From Phycisphaerae bacterium (lineage in GTDB: Bacteria; Planctomycetota; Phycisphaerae; UBA1845), in the NCBI GenBank assembly GCA_020056715.1, contig JAGVHG010000150.1, positions 1-50,290 of the forward strand: a stretch of DNA of 50,290 bases, given 5' to 3'. Made by a program: the position numbers and the translations under genes. The notes under the pieces are model-generated. The model was not told where the DNA came from and did no database searches. It saw nothing but the letters and a program-made list of their open reading frames with translations. Positions 1-8,241 of the stretch are shown here, piece after piece; positions within the stretch are counted from its first letter, which is position 1, and the number at the start of each line of letters is the position of its first letter.

Positions 1-640
1 GCCACTCGGCCAACCGGCGGGTGATCTCCGTCGCCCGTTTCCGTATCGCGGCGAAGTCCCCACGAGCGAGTTCGGACGGTTCAAAGAGCGGTTTGACAAA
101 GCCGACGCCCGCGCACCCTGCGTTCAAGAACTCCACGAAGTTCTCGGTCGTCACGCCCGCCGTAGGAAAGAGTCGCAAATGGGGTAGCGGACCACGCACC
201 GCCTCGATGAATCCGACCCCGCCTGCCGGCGCCGGAAAGACCTTTACGAAATCCGCTCCCAGGCGATGCGCCGTTTGCATTTCCGTCGGCGTGTACGCGC
301 CTGGGATGCTTACCACGTCGAGCGTGGCGGCCTCGGCGACGATGATCGGATCGCAGATGGGCGAAACCAGGAACCTTGCCCCAGTGGCGACGGCCTTGCG
401 CGCCTGTTCGACGGTGAGGACCGTCCCTGCGCCCACCAGCAAATCCGAACGTCTTGAGAACTCGGCGATCAGTTCGAACGCACCCGGCGTGGTGAGGGTG
501 AATTCGACTATCCGGAACCCGCCGTCGACGGCGGCCCGCATCGCTTCTCCGGCCACGCCCTGGTCGTTCGTCCGGATAATCGCGCTAATCCGCTCCCGTT
601 CGATCACCGCCGCCGTTTCATGTCGTCGTGTCTGTCCCAT
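1..640 (-). CDS. eda: KDPG/KHG aldolase (2-dehydro-3-deoxyphosphogluconate aldolase), 3' end cut by window edge
   Basis: Class I aldolase that splits 2-keto-3-deoxy-6-phosphogluconate into pyruvate and glyceraldehyde-3-phosphate in the Entner-Doudoroff pathway. Translating the minus strand from ATG at 640 gives an uninterrupted frame to the window edge, about 213 codons, close to the family's usual length. Visible motifs are GGFRIVEFTLTTP (Glu46, the catalytic glutamate position), LLVGAGTV near residue 68, and FVKVFPAP with Lys133 as the Schiff-base lysine, followed by PTAGVTTENF. An AGG-rich stretch precedes the start. The remaining residues and any partner gene lie outside the window. The opposite-strand frame over this region shows no family motif and is a shadow. 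Confidence 0.9.
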   Translation of the reverse strand, partial: MGQTRRHETAAVIERERISAIIRTNDQGVAGEAMRAAVDGGFRIVEFTLTTPGAFELIAEFSRRSDLLVGAGTVLTVEQARKAVATGARFLVSPICDPIIVAEAATLDVVSIPGAYTPTEMQTAHRLGADFVKVFPAPAGGVGFIEAVRGPLPHLRLFPTAGVTTENFVEFLNAGCAGVGFVKPLFEPSELARGDFAAIRKRATEITRRLAEW

Positions 641-677
641 AGACCCTACCTTCCCTCGCGATGCCAAGGCCGAGTGA

Positions 678-725
678 CGTTCGCCCCAACGCTCATCCGC
701 CTACGGCGGATTGGTGCTAATGCCG
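678..725 (+). repeat. Hairpin repeat copy R1 (split variant)
   Basis: Left half TTCGCCCCAACGCTCA matches the hairpin family seen at 816-845 and 931-963. The loop is then interrupted by the palindrome TCCGCCTACGGCGGA (696-710), followed by TTGGTGCTAATG as the right half. The outer CCAA/TTGG still pairs. It lies between the eda start and the LolA-like gene. It appears to be a copy of the family invaded by a second short palindrome. Confidence 0.5.
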
Positions 726-811
726 GAACCGCAATTGTGCCCTGACTTATTACAAAAGGGAAACGCGGGCCGGGTAATGCCCAACGAAGACCACAAGACT
801 CCAAGAATAAC

Positions 812-845
812 CTCGCTCCAACACTCAAGGGTGTTGGAGCTGACG
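812..845 (+). repeat. Hairpin repeat copy R2
   Basis: CTCG then arm CTCCAACAC (816-824), loop TCAAGG (825-830), arm GTGTTGGAG (831-839) and tail CTGACG. With the flanking G815-C840 pair the stem is 10 bp and perfect. It lies about 130 bp upstream of the LolA-like gene start. Confidence 0.8.
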
Positions 846-928
846 ACTCCCTTATGGTATACTACCGGGACGTGGTTGGGATTCAGGCTACGGGTCATCA
901 ATGAGTGTTGCCGCAGTGTGTGTAAACT

Positions 929-963
929 CCTCGCCCCAACGCTCAAGGGCGTTGGGGCTGACG
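929..963 (+). repeat. Hairpin repeat copy R3
   Basis: CTCG, arm CCCCAACGC (934-942), loop TCAAGG (943-948), arm GCGTTGGGG (949-957), tail CTGACG. The stem is perfect, 10 bp with G933-C958. It ends only 15-24 bp before the likely start codon of the LolA-like gene, so in the mRNA it would sit in the 5' leader. Confidence 0.8.
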
Positions 964-977
964 TTGGGAATGGATGG

Positions 978-1784
978 ATGGATGAGATGCGCAATCGAAA
1001 CTCTGTCGTAGTGATTGGTATGATTGTCTTGAGCGGACTCGCCGTTTACACGGTTTGTCGCAAGGCTTCGACGACTTCAACGACCGGAACGGGCAACACG
1101 CCGTCGACGCCCCAACCTCCGGTACTCGACGAGAAGACCAAAACGGTGATAGCTGAGTTGACGGCCCGTTGGGACGAGTTGCAGGCATTCTCCGCGTCCG
1201 TCGCCACGGAGTTACCCCAGGCCGCTGGTAATCCCGGCACTACCCTAGGCAAAGGAACCTATGAATGGTCTAAGCGCGGCGAGAAGCGCCTGATCCGTTT
1301 TGGATTGGTCAACACGATTCGAATCACTACCGGCGAAGCTAAGGCTCTCCACACCGGAGAGATCCTGAACTTCGTGTACGACGGCGAGTTCCTCTATTCG
1401 CAACTGCAACAACCCGTAACCTTCAAGCAAACGACCAAGTCCCGCTACGAACCCGATCACGTACTACAGATCGGTGGTAAGGACCTGTTCCGAGGTCTTT
1501 CGGAGACCAACAGCCTCAAGCTCCAACCCGAAGAGATGCTCAACGGCAGGGCTTCGTACGTCATCGAAGCGACTCCGACCACAGAGAAGAGCAGCTCCAT
1601 CCACTACTTTGATAAGCAGACCGGTGTGCGGTCCAGGATGATCGAGCGCGATGAGACCGGCAAGGCCACGCTTACCTTGACCCTGTCCGAGTTCAATACG
1701 AATCCGGAATTCAGCGAGGATTACTTCACCTACAAGCTACCCGAGGGGTTCGAGCTGATCGACAAGACAAAGGTCGAACCGTGA
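978..1784 (+). CDS. LolA-like / outer-membrane lipoprotein-sorting-type protein
   Basis: About 268 residues. The N-terminus has a basic stretch, one hydrophobic segment (roughly residues 7-25) and a cysteine in LAVYTVC, so the protein is exported and is either a lipoprotein or held by a single anchor. The rest fits the LolA/RseB-type half-barrel fold: a coiled N-terminal part (ELTARWDELQAF), KGTYEWSKRGEKRLIRF, FVYDGEFLYSQL, RASYVIEATP, then IHYFDKQTGVRSRMIERD and a C-terminal FSEDYFTYKLPEGFELID. Proteins of this shape bind lipids or lipoproteins in the periplasm; the ligand cannot be read here. Start candidates are ATG at 978 and 987. The open frame continues upstream to 711 but there it runs through hairpin repeats and is unlikely to be translated. 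The last 71 residues are duplicated at 7909-8142. Confidence 0.7.
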   Translation: MDEMRNRNSVVVIGMIVLSGLAVYTVCRKASTTSTTGTGNTPSTPQPPVLDEKTKTVIAELTARWDELQAFSASVATELPQAAGNPGTTLGKGTYEWSKRGEKRLIRFGLVNTIRITTGEAKALHTGEILNFVYDGEFLYSQLQQPVTFKQTTKSRYEPDHVLQIGGKDLFRGLSETNSLKLQPEEMLNGRASYVIEATPTTEKSSSIHYFDKQTGVRSRMIERDETGKATLTLTLSEFNTNPEFSEDYFTYKLPEGFELIDKTKVEP

Positions 1785-1941
1785 GCCGTGCCTGAGAACT
1801 CCTTCTCCCTTTAGCGCGGTACGTGTTTAACGTGCAGGGAGGGGCAGGGCGAGCCGGTGCTACCCATCTCACGAAACGGTGGCGTATCTTGAATCCAAGT
1901 CCCCTGACCCCAGCCGCAGTTGTCCAACAACCGACGGTGCA

Positions 1942-1971
1942 TTGTGATTGGGCAGTATTCGACGCTATAAT
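1942..1971 (+). promoter_or_regulatory. Possible sigma-70-type promoter
   Basis: TTGTGA (1942-1947), an 18-bp spacer and a perfect TATAAT (1966-1971). It could serve the small membrane protein at 2443, with a long leader containing two hairpin repeats. Judged from sequence only. Confidence 0.3.
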
Positions 1972-2239
1972 AGAAGCACGAAGGGTTCAGGCATTGGGTT
2001 GCCTGGAGGCATCTCGGGTGGTCGGGCCGCCATCCGGCAACGTTCGTCTCGAGCTTATGCGCCATCGTTCAAGCGGTTTGCGGAACCGTCTGAGACCGCA
2101 ACGGTTCTGACGGTTTCAGCGATCCTCCCGCCGGTGGGTGCGGCAAGCTCGGACGGGAGTGTTTCGGCGGCCTAGATTCTTATCCACAACACGGCGACGC
2201 GCACGGACTCGACGAACCAGGCTGTGCGCCACGGTTGAA

Positions 2240-2273
2240 CTCACCCAAACGCTCAAAAGCGTTTGGGTTGACG
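2240..2273 (+). repeat. Hairpin repeat copy R4
   Basis: CTC, arm ACCCAAACGC (2243-2252), loop TCAAAA (2253-2258), arm GCGTTTGGGT (2259-2268), tail TGACG. The stem is a perfect 10 bp although its sequence differs from the other copies; the outermost pair is A-T where other copies have G-C. Confidence 0.8.
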
Positions 2274-2336
2274 GGTGTTGGTTCTGCTCGCTAGCCAATG
2301 TCCCCTGCGGCGTTGAAACCGCTATACGCACCGGTC

Positions 2337-2371
2337 CCTCGCGGAAACACTCACGGGTGTTTCCGCTGACC
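2337..2371 (+). repeat. Hairpin repeat copy R5
   Basis: CCTC, arm GCGGAAACAC (2341-2350), loop TCACGG (2351-2356), arm GTGTTTCCGC (2357-2366), tail TGACC. The stem is a perfect 10 bp. It lies about 70 bp upstream of the start at 2443. Confidence 0.8.
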
Positions 2372-2442
2372 CCACCGCTCGTCCGTGTACCCACGAATCT
2401 GTTCGGCTGCGCGAACCACGCCGAGTACGAAGGAGTCATGCT

Positions 2443-2799
2443 ATGTCGGACCGACGAAACTCTCACGAAGTCAACGGCGATCGGGCGATCTCCAGCCTGG
2501 GCGTACTGTTCGCCACGGTTTTTGGCTCTCTTCTGGGGCCGATGTTCCTCGTGCTTACCGCGATGGGCATCGTGAACTCCGGGAGCGGCTGGTTTACGAA
2601 GCTCGACGCGATTTTTGCTGGTCTCCTTACGCTTATGGTGGCATGCCGGTGGGTGGAGCAGAGGTCAGGGTCGGCGACGACCGCAAAAGGTGAACGGGCA
2701 ACCATGCAGGACTTCCGGCGGCACGTGCGTTCAGTGCTCCTTATCGCGACCCTGATTTGGGTCGCGGCGAACCTCCTAGGAAACCATGTGTTGCATTGA
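2443..2799 (+). CDS. Small membrane protein of unknown function
   Basis: 118 residues, not recognised. A strong ribosome site (AAGGAG at 2430-2435, spacing 7) precedes the ATG, which supports real translation. Three hydrophobic segments are visible, near residues 16-45, 52-70 (LDAIFAGLLTLMVACRWV) and 96-115 (SVLLIATLIWVAANLLG), separated by a basic loop with TTAKGERATMQDFRRHVR. This suggests a small inner-membrane protein with three spans. There is no close neighbour on the same strand and nothing in the context suggests a role. Confidence 0.6.
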   Translation: MSDRRNSHEVNGDRAISSLGVLFATVFGSLLGPMFLVLTAMGIVNSGSGWFTKLDAIFAGLLTLMVACRWVEQRSGSATTAKGERATMQDFRRHVRSVLLIATLIWVAANLLGNHVLH

Positions 2800-2923
2800 G
2801 ACCCATGAGACGCGCCACGCGGGCAGTGAGGCGGCCGCCGTCACCCTCCGGCGATCGGCGGAGAAGCGATTGCCGACACTGAAAACGCCCTAGTCCGCGC
2901 CGCCGTATAGTGGACCCCGTTTA

Positions 2924-5461
2924 TTACGCCTCCGATGGCGTTCGTGCAACGGCTAGGACCGCGTTAATCAAACCGATGTGCGAGTAGGCCTGCGGGTGGT
3001 TGCCGAGCGATTGCCGTGTCCGGGGGCAATACTCCTCCGGCGCTAGCCCCGTTGGCCCGAATAACGCAGCAAATTGATCGAGTAGATCGCGTGCGTCGCC
3101 AACCCTTCCAACCAACACCAAGGCTTCGATCAACCAGGAAGTGCATAAATGGAACCCACCCTCGCGTCCTGGTAGGCCGTCGTCGTACAAATACCGGTAG
3201 ACCGTCGGTCCTCGGCGAAGCGTGCGCTCCACGGCTTCAATGGTGCCGACAAAACGAGGGTCGCTTCCGGGGATCAGCCCCGAAAGGCCGACGTGGAGGG
3301 CGGCCGCATCCAACGCGGTGTCGCCATAGGTGGCCGTGAAGGCGCCTAGGGCACGATTCCAGCCGAGTTCCAGTACATCGTTCGCGATCTTCTCGCGAAG
3401 CGAAATCCATTCCACGGGTTGCTGGGCGGTGAAAGCCTGCGCGATTCGAAGGGCGCGGTCCACGGCCACCCAGCACATTACTTTCGAATGGACATGATGC
3501 TTCCGCGGACGACGAATCTCCCAGTTGCCGTGGTCCGGTTCATGCCAACGTTGGCCTACCGCGCTGACTATCGCTTCAGTGAGTCGCCAATGCTCGGTCG
3601 AAAGCGCTGCACCGTTTTCCGCCAGCAGAGCTACAAGCTCCATGATGGGCCCGAATACATCGAGTTGCAGTTGCTGCGCCGCTGCATTGCCAACGCGAAC
3701 CGGACGGCTGCCCCGATAACCGGGTAGCTCTCCTATCTCCGCCTCAACACTCAGGTGCCCTCCGGTCACCGTGTAAACCGGGCGAAACCATTCGGGAGCT
3801 TCGTCGCGGTCGAGGATGCCAAGCAGCCAGTCTATTAACCGAGTTCCCACGCCGGTTGAACCGAGCTTGGCCAGCGCTGTAGCCGCCATCGCGGAATCGC
3901 GGAGCCAGCAGTAACGGTAGTCCCAGTTTCGTATTCCGCCGATGTGTTCCGGCAGGCTTGTGGTTCCCGCGGCGACGATCGCCCCTGTCGGACCGTAGCA
4001 CAGGGCCTTTAATACCAGAGCACTACGCCGCACGAGTTCGGAGCAGACCGGCGGAATCCGTAGTTGATCTGCCCATACGTTCCAGAACCGGCTCGTCTGC
4101 TCCCGCCGCCGAGGCTCGGGAACGATGAGCTCCTGCGACGTGGACAGACCGTAGCGAAGCTCAAGAACGACGGTTTGATCGGTCAGTTCGTGTTCAGCAA
4201 TTGCAAGTTGATGGGGCCCCTCGTCAACCAGCCGCCATTCCACTCCGGGTGCCCGAAGCACGATGGGATCCAGCGATCCTTCCACTTGCAACCCTTCGTC
4301 AAGGCGGCGAAGCCGCGTAGGCTCCCGTCCGAAGTCCGGGCGTGGCGCGAACTCGATTACGATCCGTCCTGTGCCCTCGATCACACGAATCAGGTCGGAG
4401 CGCCCTGCCCGCTGGTAGGGTCGGCCGTTCGAGCAATCCAAGTAATCAGTCACGACGAATCCGGGCCACTCCGTCCGGAGCTGGAACGTGTTACCGACAT
4501 AACTTTGACGTAGCGCTAGCGAACCATCCGCTGCTTTGATTGCAAAGAATCCCGCCGCAGACCCACCAAGAAGCTCAGCAAACAGCGCCGTCGAATCGAT
4601 CCGGGGGACGCAGAACCAGACGACCCGCGCGTCCGGTGTGACAAGGGCCACCGTCCTTTGGTCGGATAGCAGCGCATGCCGTTCGATAGCGACGGCTTCC
4701 GAGCCCTTCAACCAATCTTCGCGAAGCTCGGCCAGGGTAGCCAAGACGCGGGCCGCCTCCGTGCTGTCTGCGACCCTAAAGAGTGCTTTCGTCGCTCCGC
4801 CGCCGACTCTTACGCCGACATCCGGGCCGCAAAGTATCGCGAACGCATCCTCGTCGCTCTCGTCGTCCCCGATGAAGAGCGCCGCAGTTGCCCCTACCCG
4901 GTGCCGGATCGCAGCGAGCGCCTTGCCCTTGTCGGTTGGGATAACGCTCAGCTCGATCACTTTCTTGCCGCGCTTGATGTGAACGCCGGTTATCACCGCA
5001 GGCCCGGCCAAGATGGCATGCACCGCCCGCTCAGCGGCGTGTTCGTCGGCGAGCCGGTAATGGAAGGCCACGCTCGCCGGTTTCTCTTCGACGCGGAATC
5101 CACTTCCGGCGCCGGCCACGGCGAGCAATTCGCCCTTGATCCGATCGCGCAGGTCGACGAGCTTGGGGTCCAAACTTCGCGCAAAACCGGGATCAAATTC
5201 GCTGCCGTGACTACCGACAAGATGTACTTCCTCGGATAGGCCGGACAACGAGGCCAGATCGCGAAGCGCCCGACCGGAGATGACCGCGACGTGAGTTTGT
5301 GGCATCACCGCCAAGGCATGCAACGCCACCATCGCCTCGCGATTGGGCTTGGCCAGAGAGGGCTCTGCGGCAATGGGCGACAACGTTCCGTCGAAGTCGC
5401 TGGCGACGAGCAGCACAGGGGTACGCGACAACTCACTTAGCCGTGAAGAAAGATCATCCAT
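2924..5461 (-). CDS. Fusion of trehalose-6-phosphate phosphatase (OtsB-like) and GH15 glucoamylase/trehalase
   Basis: 845 residues in two enzymes. Residues 15-240 are a HAD phosphatase of the OtsB type: DFDGTLSPI (22-30, nucleophile Asp22), VAVISGR, GSHGSEF, RGKKVIEL and GDDESDEDAF (198-207). This domain should turn trehalose-6-phosphate into trehalose. From about residue 255 to the end lies a GH15 catalytic domain with the N-terminal RHALLSDQRTVALVTPDARV strand, NWDYRYCWLRDSAM, GYRGSRPVRVGNAAAQQLQLD and APEEYCP..LGNHPQAYSHIGLINA, the conserved end of the bacterial GH15 family that includes trehalases. No signal peptide, so cytoplasmic. It is divergent from a trehalose-6-phosphate synthase gene 102 bp away. 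Whether the GH15 half degrades trehalose or a glucan cannot be decided from sequence. Confidence 0.88.
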   Translation of the reverse strand: MDDLSSRLSELSRTPVLLVASDFDGTLSPIAAEPSLAKPNREAMVALHALAVMPQTHVAVISGRALRDLASLSGLSEEVHLVGSHGSEFDPGFARSLDPKLVDLRDRIKGELLAVAGAGSGFRVEEKPASVAFHYRLADEHAAERAVHAILAGPAVITGVHIKRGKKVIELSVIPTDKGKALAAIRHRVGATAALFIGDDESDEDAFAILCGPDVGVRVGGGATKALFRVADSTEAARVLATLAELREDWLKGSEAVAIERHALLSDQRTVALVTPDARVVWFCVPRIDSTALFAELLGGSAAGFFAIKAADGSLALRQSYVGNTFQLRTEWPGFVVTDYLDCSNGRPYQRAGRSDLIRVIEGTGRIVIEFAPRPDFGREPTRLRRLDEGLQVEGSLDPIVLRAPGVEWRLVDEGPHQLAIAEHELTDQTVVLELRYGLSTSQELIVPEPRRREQTSRFWNVWADQLRIPPVCSELVRRSALVLKALCYGPTGAIVAAGTTSLPEHIGGIRNWDYRYCWLRDSAMAATALAKLGSTGVGTRLIDWLLGILDRDEAPEWFRPVYTVTGGHLSVEAEIGELPGYRGSRPVRVGNAAAQQLQLDVFGPIMELVALLAENGAALSTEHWRLTEAIVSAVGQRWHEPDHGNWEIRRPRKHHVHSKVMCWVAVDRALRIAQAFTAQQPVEWISLREKIANDVLELGWNRALGAFTATYGDTALDAAALHVGLSGLIPGSDPRFVGTIEAVERTLRRGPTVYRYLYDDGLPGREGGFHLCTSWLIEALVLVGRVGDARDLLDQFAALFGPTGLAPEEYCPRTRQSLGNHPQAYSHIGLINAVLAVARTPSEA

Positions 5462-5563
5462 GCGTCCAGCATCCCCCTCAACCGCGAGGTCGCCATTCCC
5501 GTCTCACACAGCGTAGCAAAAAGGCCATTGCAGGGAAAGCGGTTACAGCGTAGAACGGTTCGC

Positions 5564-7816
5564 ATGGCCCGGCTTCTCCGGTTTCTGGCGGTCCTCGTCG
5601 TCGCCCTGGGTCTTCTGGCCTGGGGCTCCTTCCACGTCGTCAACAGTACTACGCAAGCATGGTTCGAGAAGGACATCGCTCTGCGCGCACAACTCGCCGT
5701 CAACGGCGCTCGCTGGGCGTTGCTCTCACGCTGGGACCCCGCTCAAGCGGATGCCATTCGCGACGTCTTGACGGAAATCGCACGTGATGAACGAATCATG
5801 GGCGCGGCGGCATGCAATTCTGATCTTAGCCTCCTTGCCGCCACCACGGAGTACCCATCTCAGTTCTCGTGTGCCGGTTTGGGGCCACAAGTTCGCCAAA
5901 CCCCCGATACGCTGGCGAAAGACTGGCGTACCTCTACTTTGGACGTCCAACTGCCCGGAGGACGAGTTCATGTCAGTGCGGTTCCCATTGTGTATGTTGG
6001 TAAGGCGATGGGTTTTGTTGCTCTCGTCCATGATATGGCTTTCATCGATCGGCGCGAGGCGAAAGTTCAGCAACTCATCCTGATCGCATTCGGAGTGCTT
6101 GCGGTCGCCGCCTCGCTCATCACGGTTCTCGCTGGGCGACTATTCTGGCGCTGGTGGACACAGGAGATCCGCAAGTTTCTGAAGGGCGGGGCGCAGCGCC
6201 GCGAGTTTCGGCCGATCCTCCGGGACGTGCGCGAGTTGATCGAGCGCATCGCCGCTGATCGCGCGCTAGACGAAGAAGGCGGCGCCTGGACCCCGGCACG
6301 ACTAAAGCAAACGCTTACCCAGCACCTGCACGGTGAGAAGGTTGTCATTCTCGCGAACCGGGAGCCTTATATTCATGACCGTGCGGCGGACGGAACAGTG
6401 CGCATTCTCCACCCGGCCAGCGGTCTCGTCACCGCGATGGAGCCGGTGATGCGGGCGTGCGGCGGCGTTTGGGTGGCTCACGGGAGCGGTTCCGCCGACC
6501 GCGAAACAGCGGACCACGATGGGCGAATTCGCGTGCCCCCCGGCGAGGAATCGTACATCCTCCGCAGAGTCTGGCTCTCGCCGGAAGAGGAAAAGGGCTA
6601 CTACTACGGGTTTGCGAACGAAGGGCTTTGGCCGCTGTGCCACATGGCCCACACCCGGCCGGTTTTCCGGCGGGAGGACTGGGAGCATTATAAGATCGCC
6701 AACCGGAGGTTCGCCGAAACGGTGTGCAGTGAGGTCGACTCCGACGATCCGATCGTCTTCGTGCAAGATTACCACTTCGCTCTAGCACCTCGATTTATTC
6801 GGGAACACCTGCCACGCGCGACGATCATTTCTTTCTGGCACATCCCCTGGCCCAATTCGGAGCGCTTGGGGATATGTCCTTGGCGTGAGGAATTGCTCCA
6901 GGGAATGCTCGGTAGCAGCATTCTGGGCTTTCACACCCAGCTCTATTGCAACAACTTCGTCGACGCCGTCGACCGCTTTCTGGAGGCACGCATTGACCGC
7001 GAGCAGACCGCCGTGATCCACCAGAAGCGAAGAACACTGGTGCGCGCGTACCCGATATCGATCGAGTGGCCGAGTCATTGGCTCAAGGATAGTCCGCAGC
7101 CCAGCGATTGCCGCGGACGAGTGCTCGCCGAATTGAAGCTTTCCCCTGACACACTGCTCGGTGTCGGCGTGGACCGTCTGGACTACACCAAGGGAATCGA
7201 GGAGCGGTTATGGGCGGTTGAGCGACTGCTTGAGCGCTACCCTGAGTTTCGCGGCCGATTCACGTTTGTCCAACTTGCCGCCCCAAGCCGCACGGCGATC
7301 GAGCGCTACCGTCAACTCGATGAGGCGGTGGCAACCACCGCTGCTCGAATCAACGAACGATTCTCGATGGGTGAATACCGCCCGATTATCCTTCTGCGTG
7401 CCCACCACGAACCTCCTACCGTTTACCGCTATTACCGCGCGGCGGATCTCTGTTACGTGAGCAGTCTCCATGACGGAATGAACCTTGTGGCGAAAGAATT
7501 CGTCGCCGCCAGGGACGACGAACGCGGCGTCCTCGTCCTTAGCCACTTTGCCGGCGCCTCCAAGGAGCTTACCGAAGCATTGATCGTAAACCCGTACGAT
7601 CTCGATGAGGCGAGTTCGGCACTAGCCACGGCGCTCCGCATGTCACCCGAAGAACAGCAAGAGCGCATGCACGCCATGCGGACGCTGCTGGCGGAGTACA
7701 ATGTGTATCGTTGGGCGGGACGAATGCTTATCGACGCGGCGCGCCTTCGAGGGAAGGACCGCCTCACGGGTCGGTTGAGCGATCACCTCACTGGGCCCAC
7801 GGAATCACGCAGATAG
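5564..7816 (+). CDS. otsA: Trehalose-6-phosphate synthase (GT20) with membrane-anchored sensor-like N-terminus
   Basis: GT20 enzyme that joins glucose from a nucleotide sugar to glucose-6-phosphate, giving trehalose-6-phosphate. Counting from ATG 5564 (750 aa), residues 258-743 are the catalytic region: VVILANREPY, ASGLVTAMEP, FVQDYHFALAPRFIRE, IISFWHIPWPNSE, GFHTQLYCNNF, GVDRLDYTKGIEERL, SSLHDGMNLVAKEFVA and SHFAGASKEL, all typical of the family. The first 257 residues are not usual for OtsA: a membrane segment (about 5-26), a roughly 140-residue extracytoplasmic stretch, a second membrane segment (about 170-194) and an amphipathic linker resembling a HAMP connector. An upstream TTG at 5528 is also open. 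Its neighbour encodes the matching phosphatase. Confidence 0.9.
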   Translation: MARLLRFLAVLVVALGLLAWGSFHVVNSTTQAWFEKDIALRAQLAVNGARWALLSRWDPAQADAIRDVLTEIARDERIMGAAACNSDLSLLAATTEYPSQFSCAGLGPQVRQTPDTLAKDWRTSTLDVQLPGGRVHVSAVPIVYVGKAMGFVALVHDMAFIDRREAKVQQLILIAFGVLAVAASLITVLAGRLFWRWWTQEIRKFLKGGAQRREFRPILRDVRELIERIAADRALDEEGGAWTPARLKQTLTQHLHGEKVVILANREPYIHDRAADGTVRILHPASGLVTAMEPVMRACGGVWVAHGSGSADRETADHDGRIRVPPGEESYILRRVWLSPEEEKGYYYGFANEGLWPLCHMAHTRPVFRREDWEHYKIANRRFAETVCSEVDSDDPIVFVQDYHFALAPRFIREHLPRATIISFWHIPWPNSERLGICPWREELLQGMLGSSILGFHTQLYCNNFVDAVDRFLEARIDREQTAVIHQKRRTLVRAYPISIEWPSHWLKDSPQPSDCRGRVLAELKLSPDTLLGVGVDRLDYTKGIEERLWAVERLLERYPEFRGRFTFVQLAAPSRTAIERYRQLDEAVATTAARINERFSMGEYRPIILLRAHHEPPTVYRYYRAADLCYVSSLHDGMNLVAKEFVAARDDERGVLVLSHFAGASKELTEALIVNPYDLDEASSALATALRMSPEEQQERMHAMRTLLAEYNVYRWAGRMLIDAARLRGKDRLTGRLSDHLTGPTESRR

Positions 7817-7908
7817 AGGAACCGAGCCGCACCGGGGATGAGGGAAATCGTCGCTTCATAACCGATTCGGTGCAGCGTACCAGAGCGATCGGCTACGCCG
7901 TGGACCGG

Positions 7909-8142
7909 GCCGCCTACGTCATCGAAACGACTCCGATCACGTGCAAGAGCAGTTCCATCCACTACTTCGATAAGCAGACTGGCGCGCGCTCAAGGATGAT
8001 CGAACGCGATGAGACCGGCAAGGCCACGCTCACCTTGACCCTGTCCGACTTCAACACGAATCCAGAGTTCAGCGAAGATTACTTCACCTACAAGCTTCCC
8101 GAGGGGTTCGAGCTGATCGACAAGACGCGCGACAAGCCATAG
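7909..8142 (+). pseudogene. Duplicated 3' fragment of the LolA-like gene
   Basis: This stretch encodes YVIETTPITCKSSSIHYFDK and onward to the stop, matching the last 71 residues (before a divergent tail) of the LolA-like protein at 978-1784 at 66 of 71 positions by eye. DNA similarity begins at about 7908 and ends just before the stop codon. There is no start codon, ribosome site or export signal of its own. It directly follows otsA. It is best explained as a partial duplication over about 6 kb, now non-functional. Confidence 0.85.
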
Positions 8143-8188
8143 CTGGTTGGGACCAGGTCGATCATGGCGCCAGGCGAGAACCTAAGAC

Positions 8189-8235
8189 GAATGCGGAATG
8201 CAGTGGTTCGGCCGACCTTCCAGCATTCCGCATTC
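8189..8235. terminator. Inverted repeat between convergent genes, possible bidirectional terminator
   Basis: GAATGCGGAATGC (8189-8201) and GCATTCCGCATTC (8223-8235) form a perfect 13-bp stem with a 21-nt loop, between the duplicated fragment (plus) and the stop of the NPCBM gene (minus). There is no clear T-run, so termination is inferred from position. The same GAATGCGGAAT motif recurs in tandem near 9685-9708. Confidence 0.4.
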
Positions 8236-8241
8236 CACGTA

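Larger units (their letters stand above)
1785..2442. other. Intergenic stretch with two hairpin repeats and a possible promoter
   Basis: No credible gene in these 658 bases; the short frames present show no family features and no ribosome site. The stretch holds hairpin copies R4 (2240-2273) and R5 (2337-2371) and a promoter-like pair at 1942-1971. Confidence 0.5.

Noticed and set aside
21-677. Plus-strand open frame at the left edge
   Set aside because: Antisense to KDPG aldolase, whose catalytic Lys and Glu motifs are clear on the minus strand.
812-963. Rho-independent terminators at the hairpin repeats
   Set aside because: No T-run follows any copy; instead a conserved CTGACG tail does, and several copies are inside a coding sequence.
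711-977. N-terminal extension of the LolA-like protein
   Set aside because: It would translate two hairpin repeats and put 89 residues before an export signal; no ribosome site at 711.
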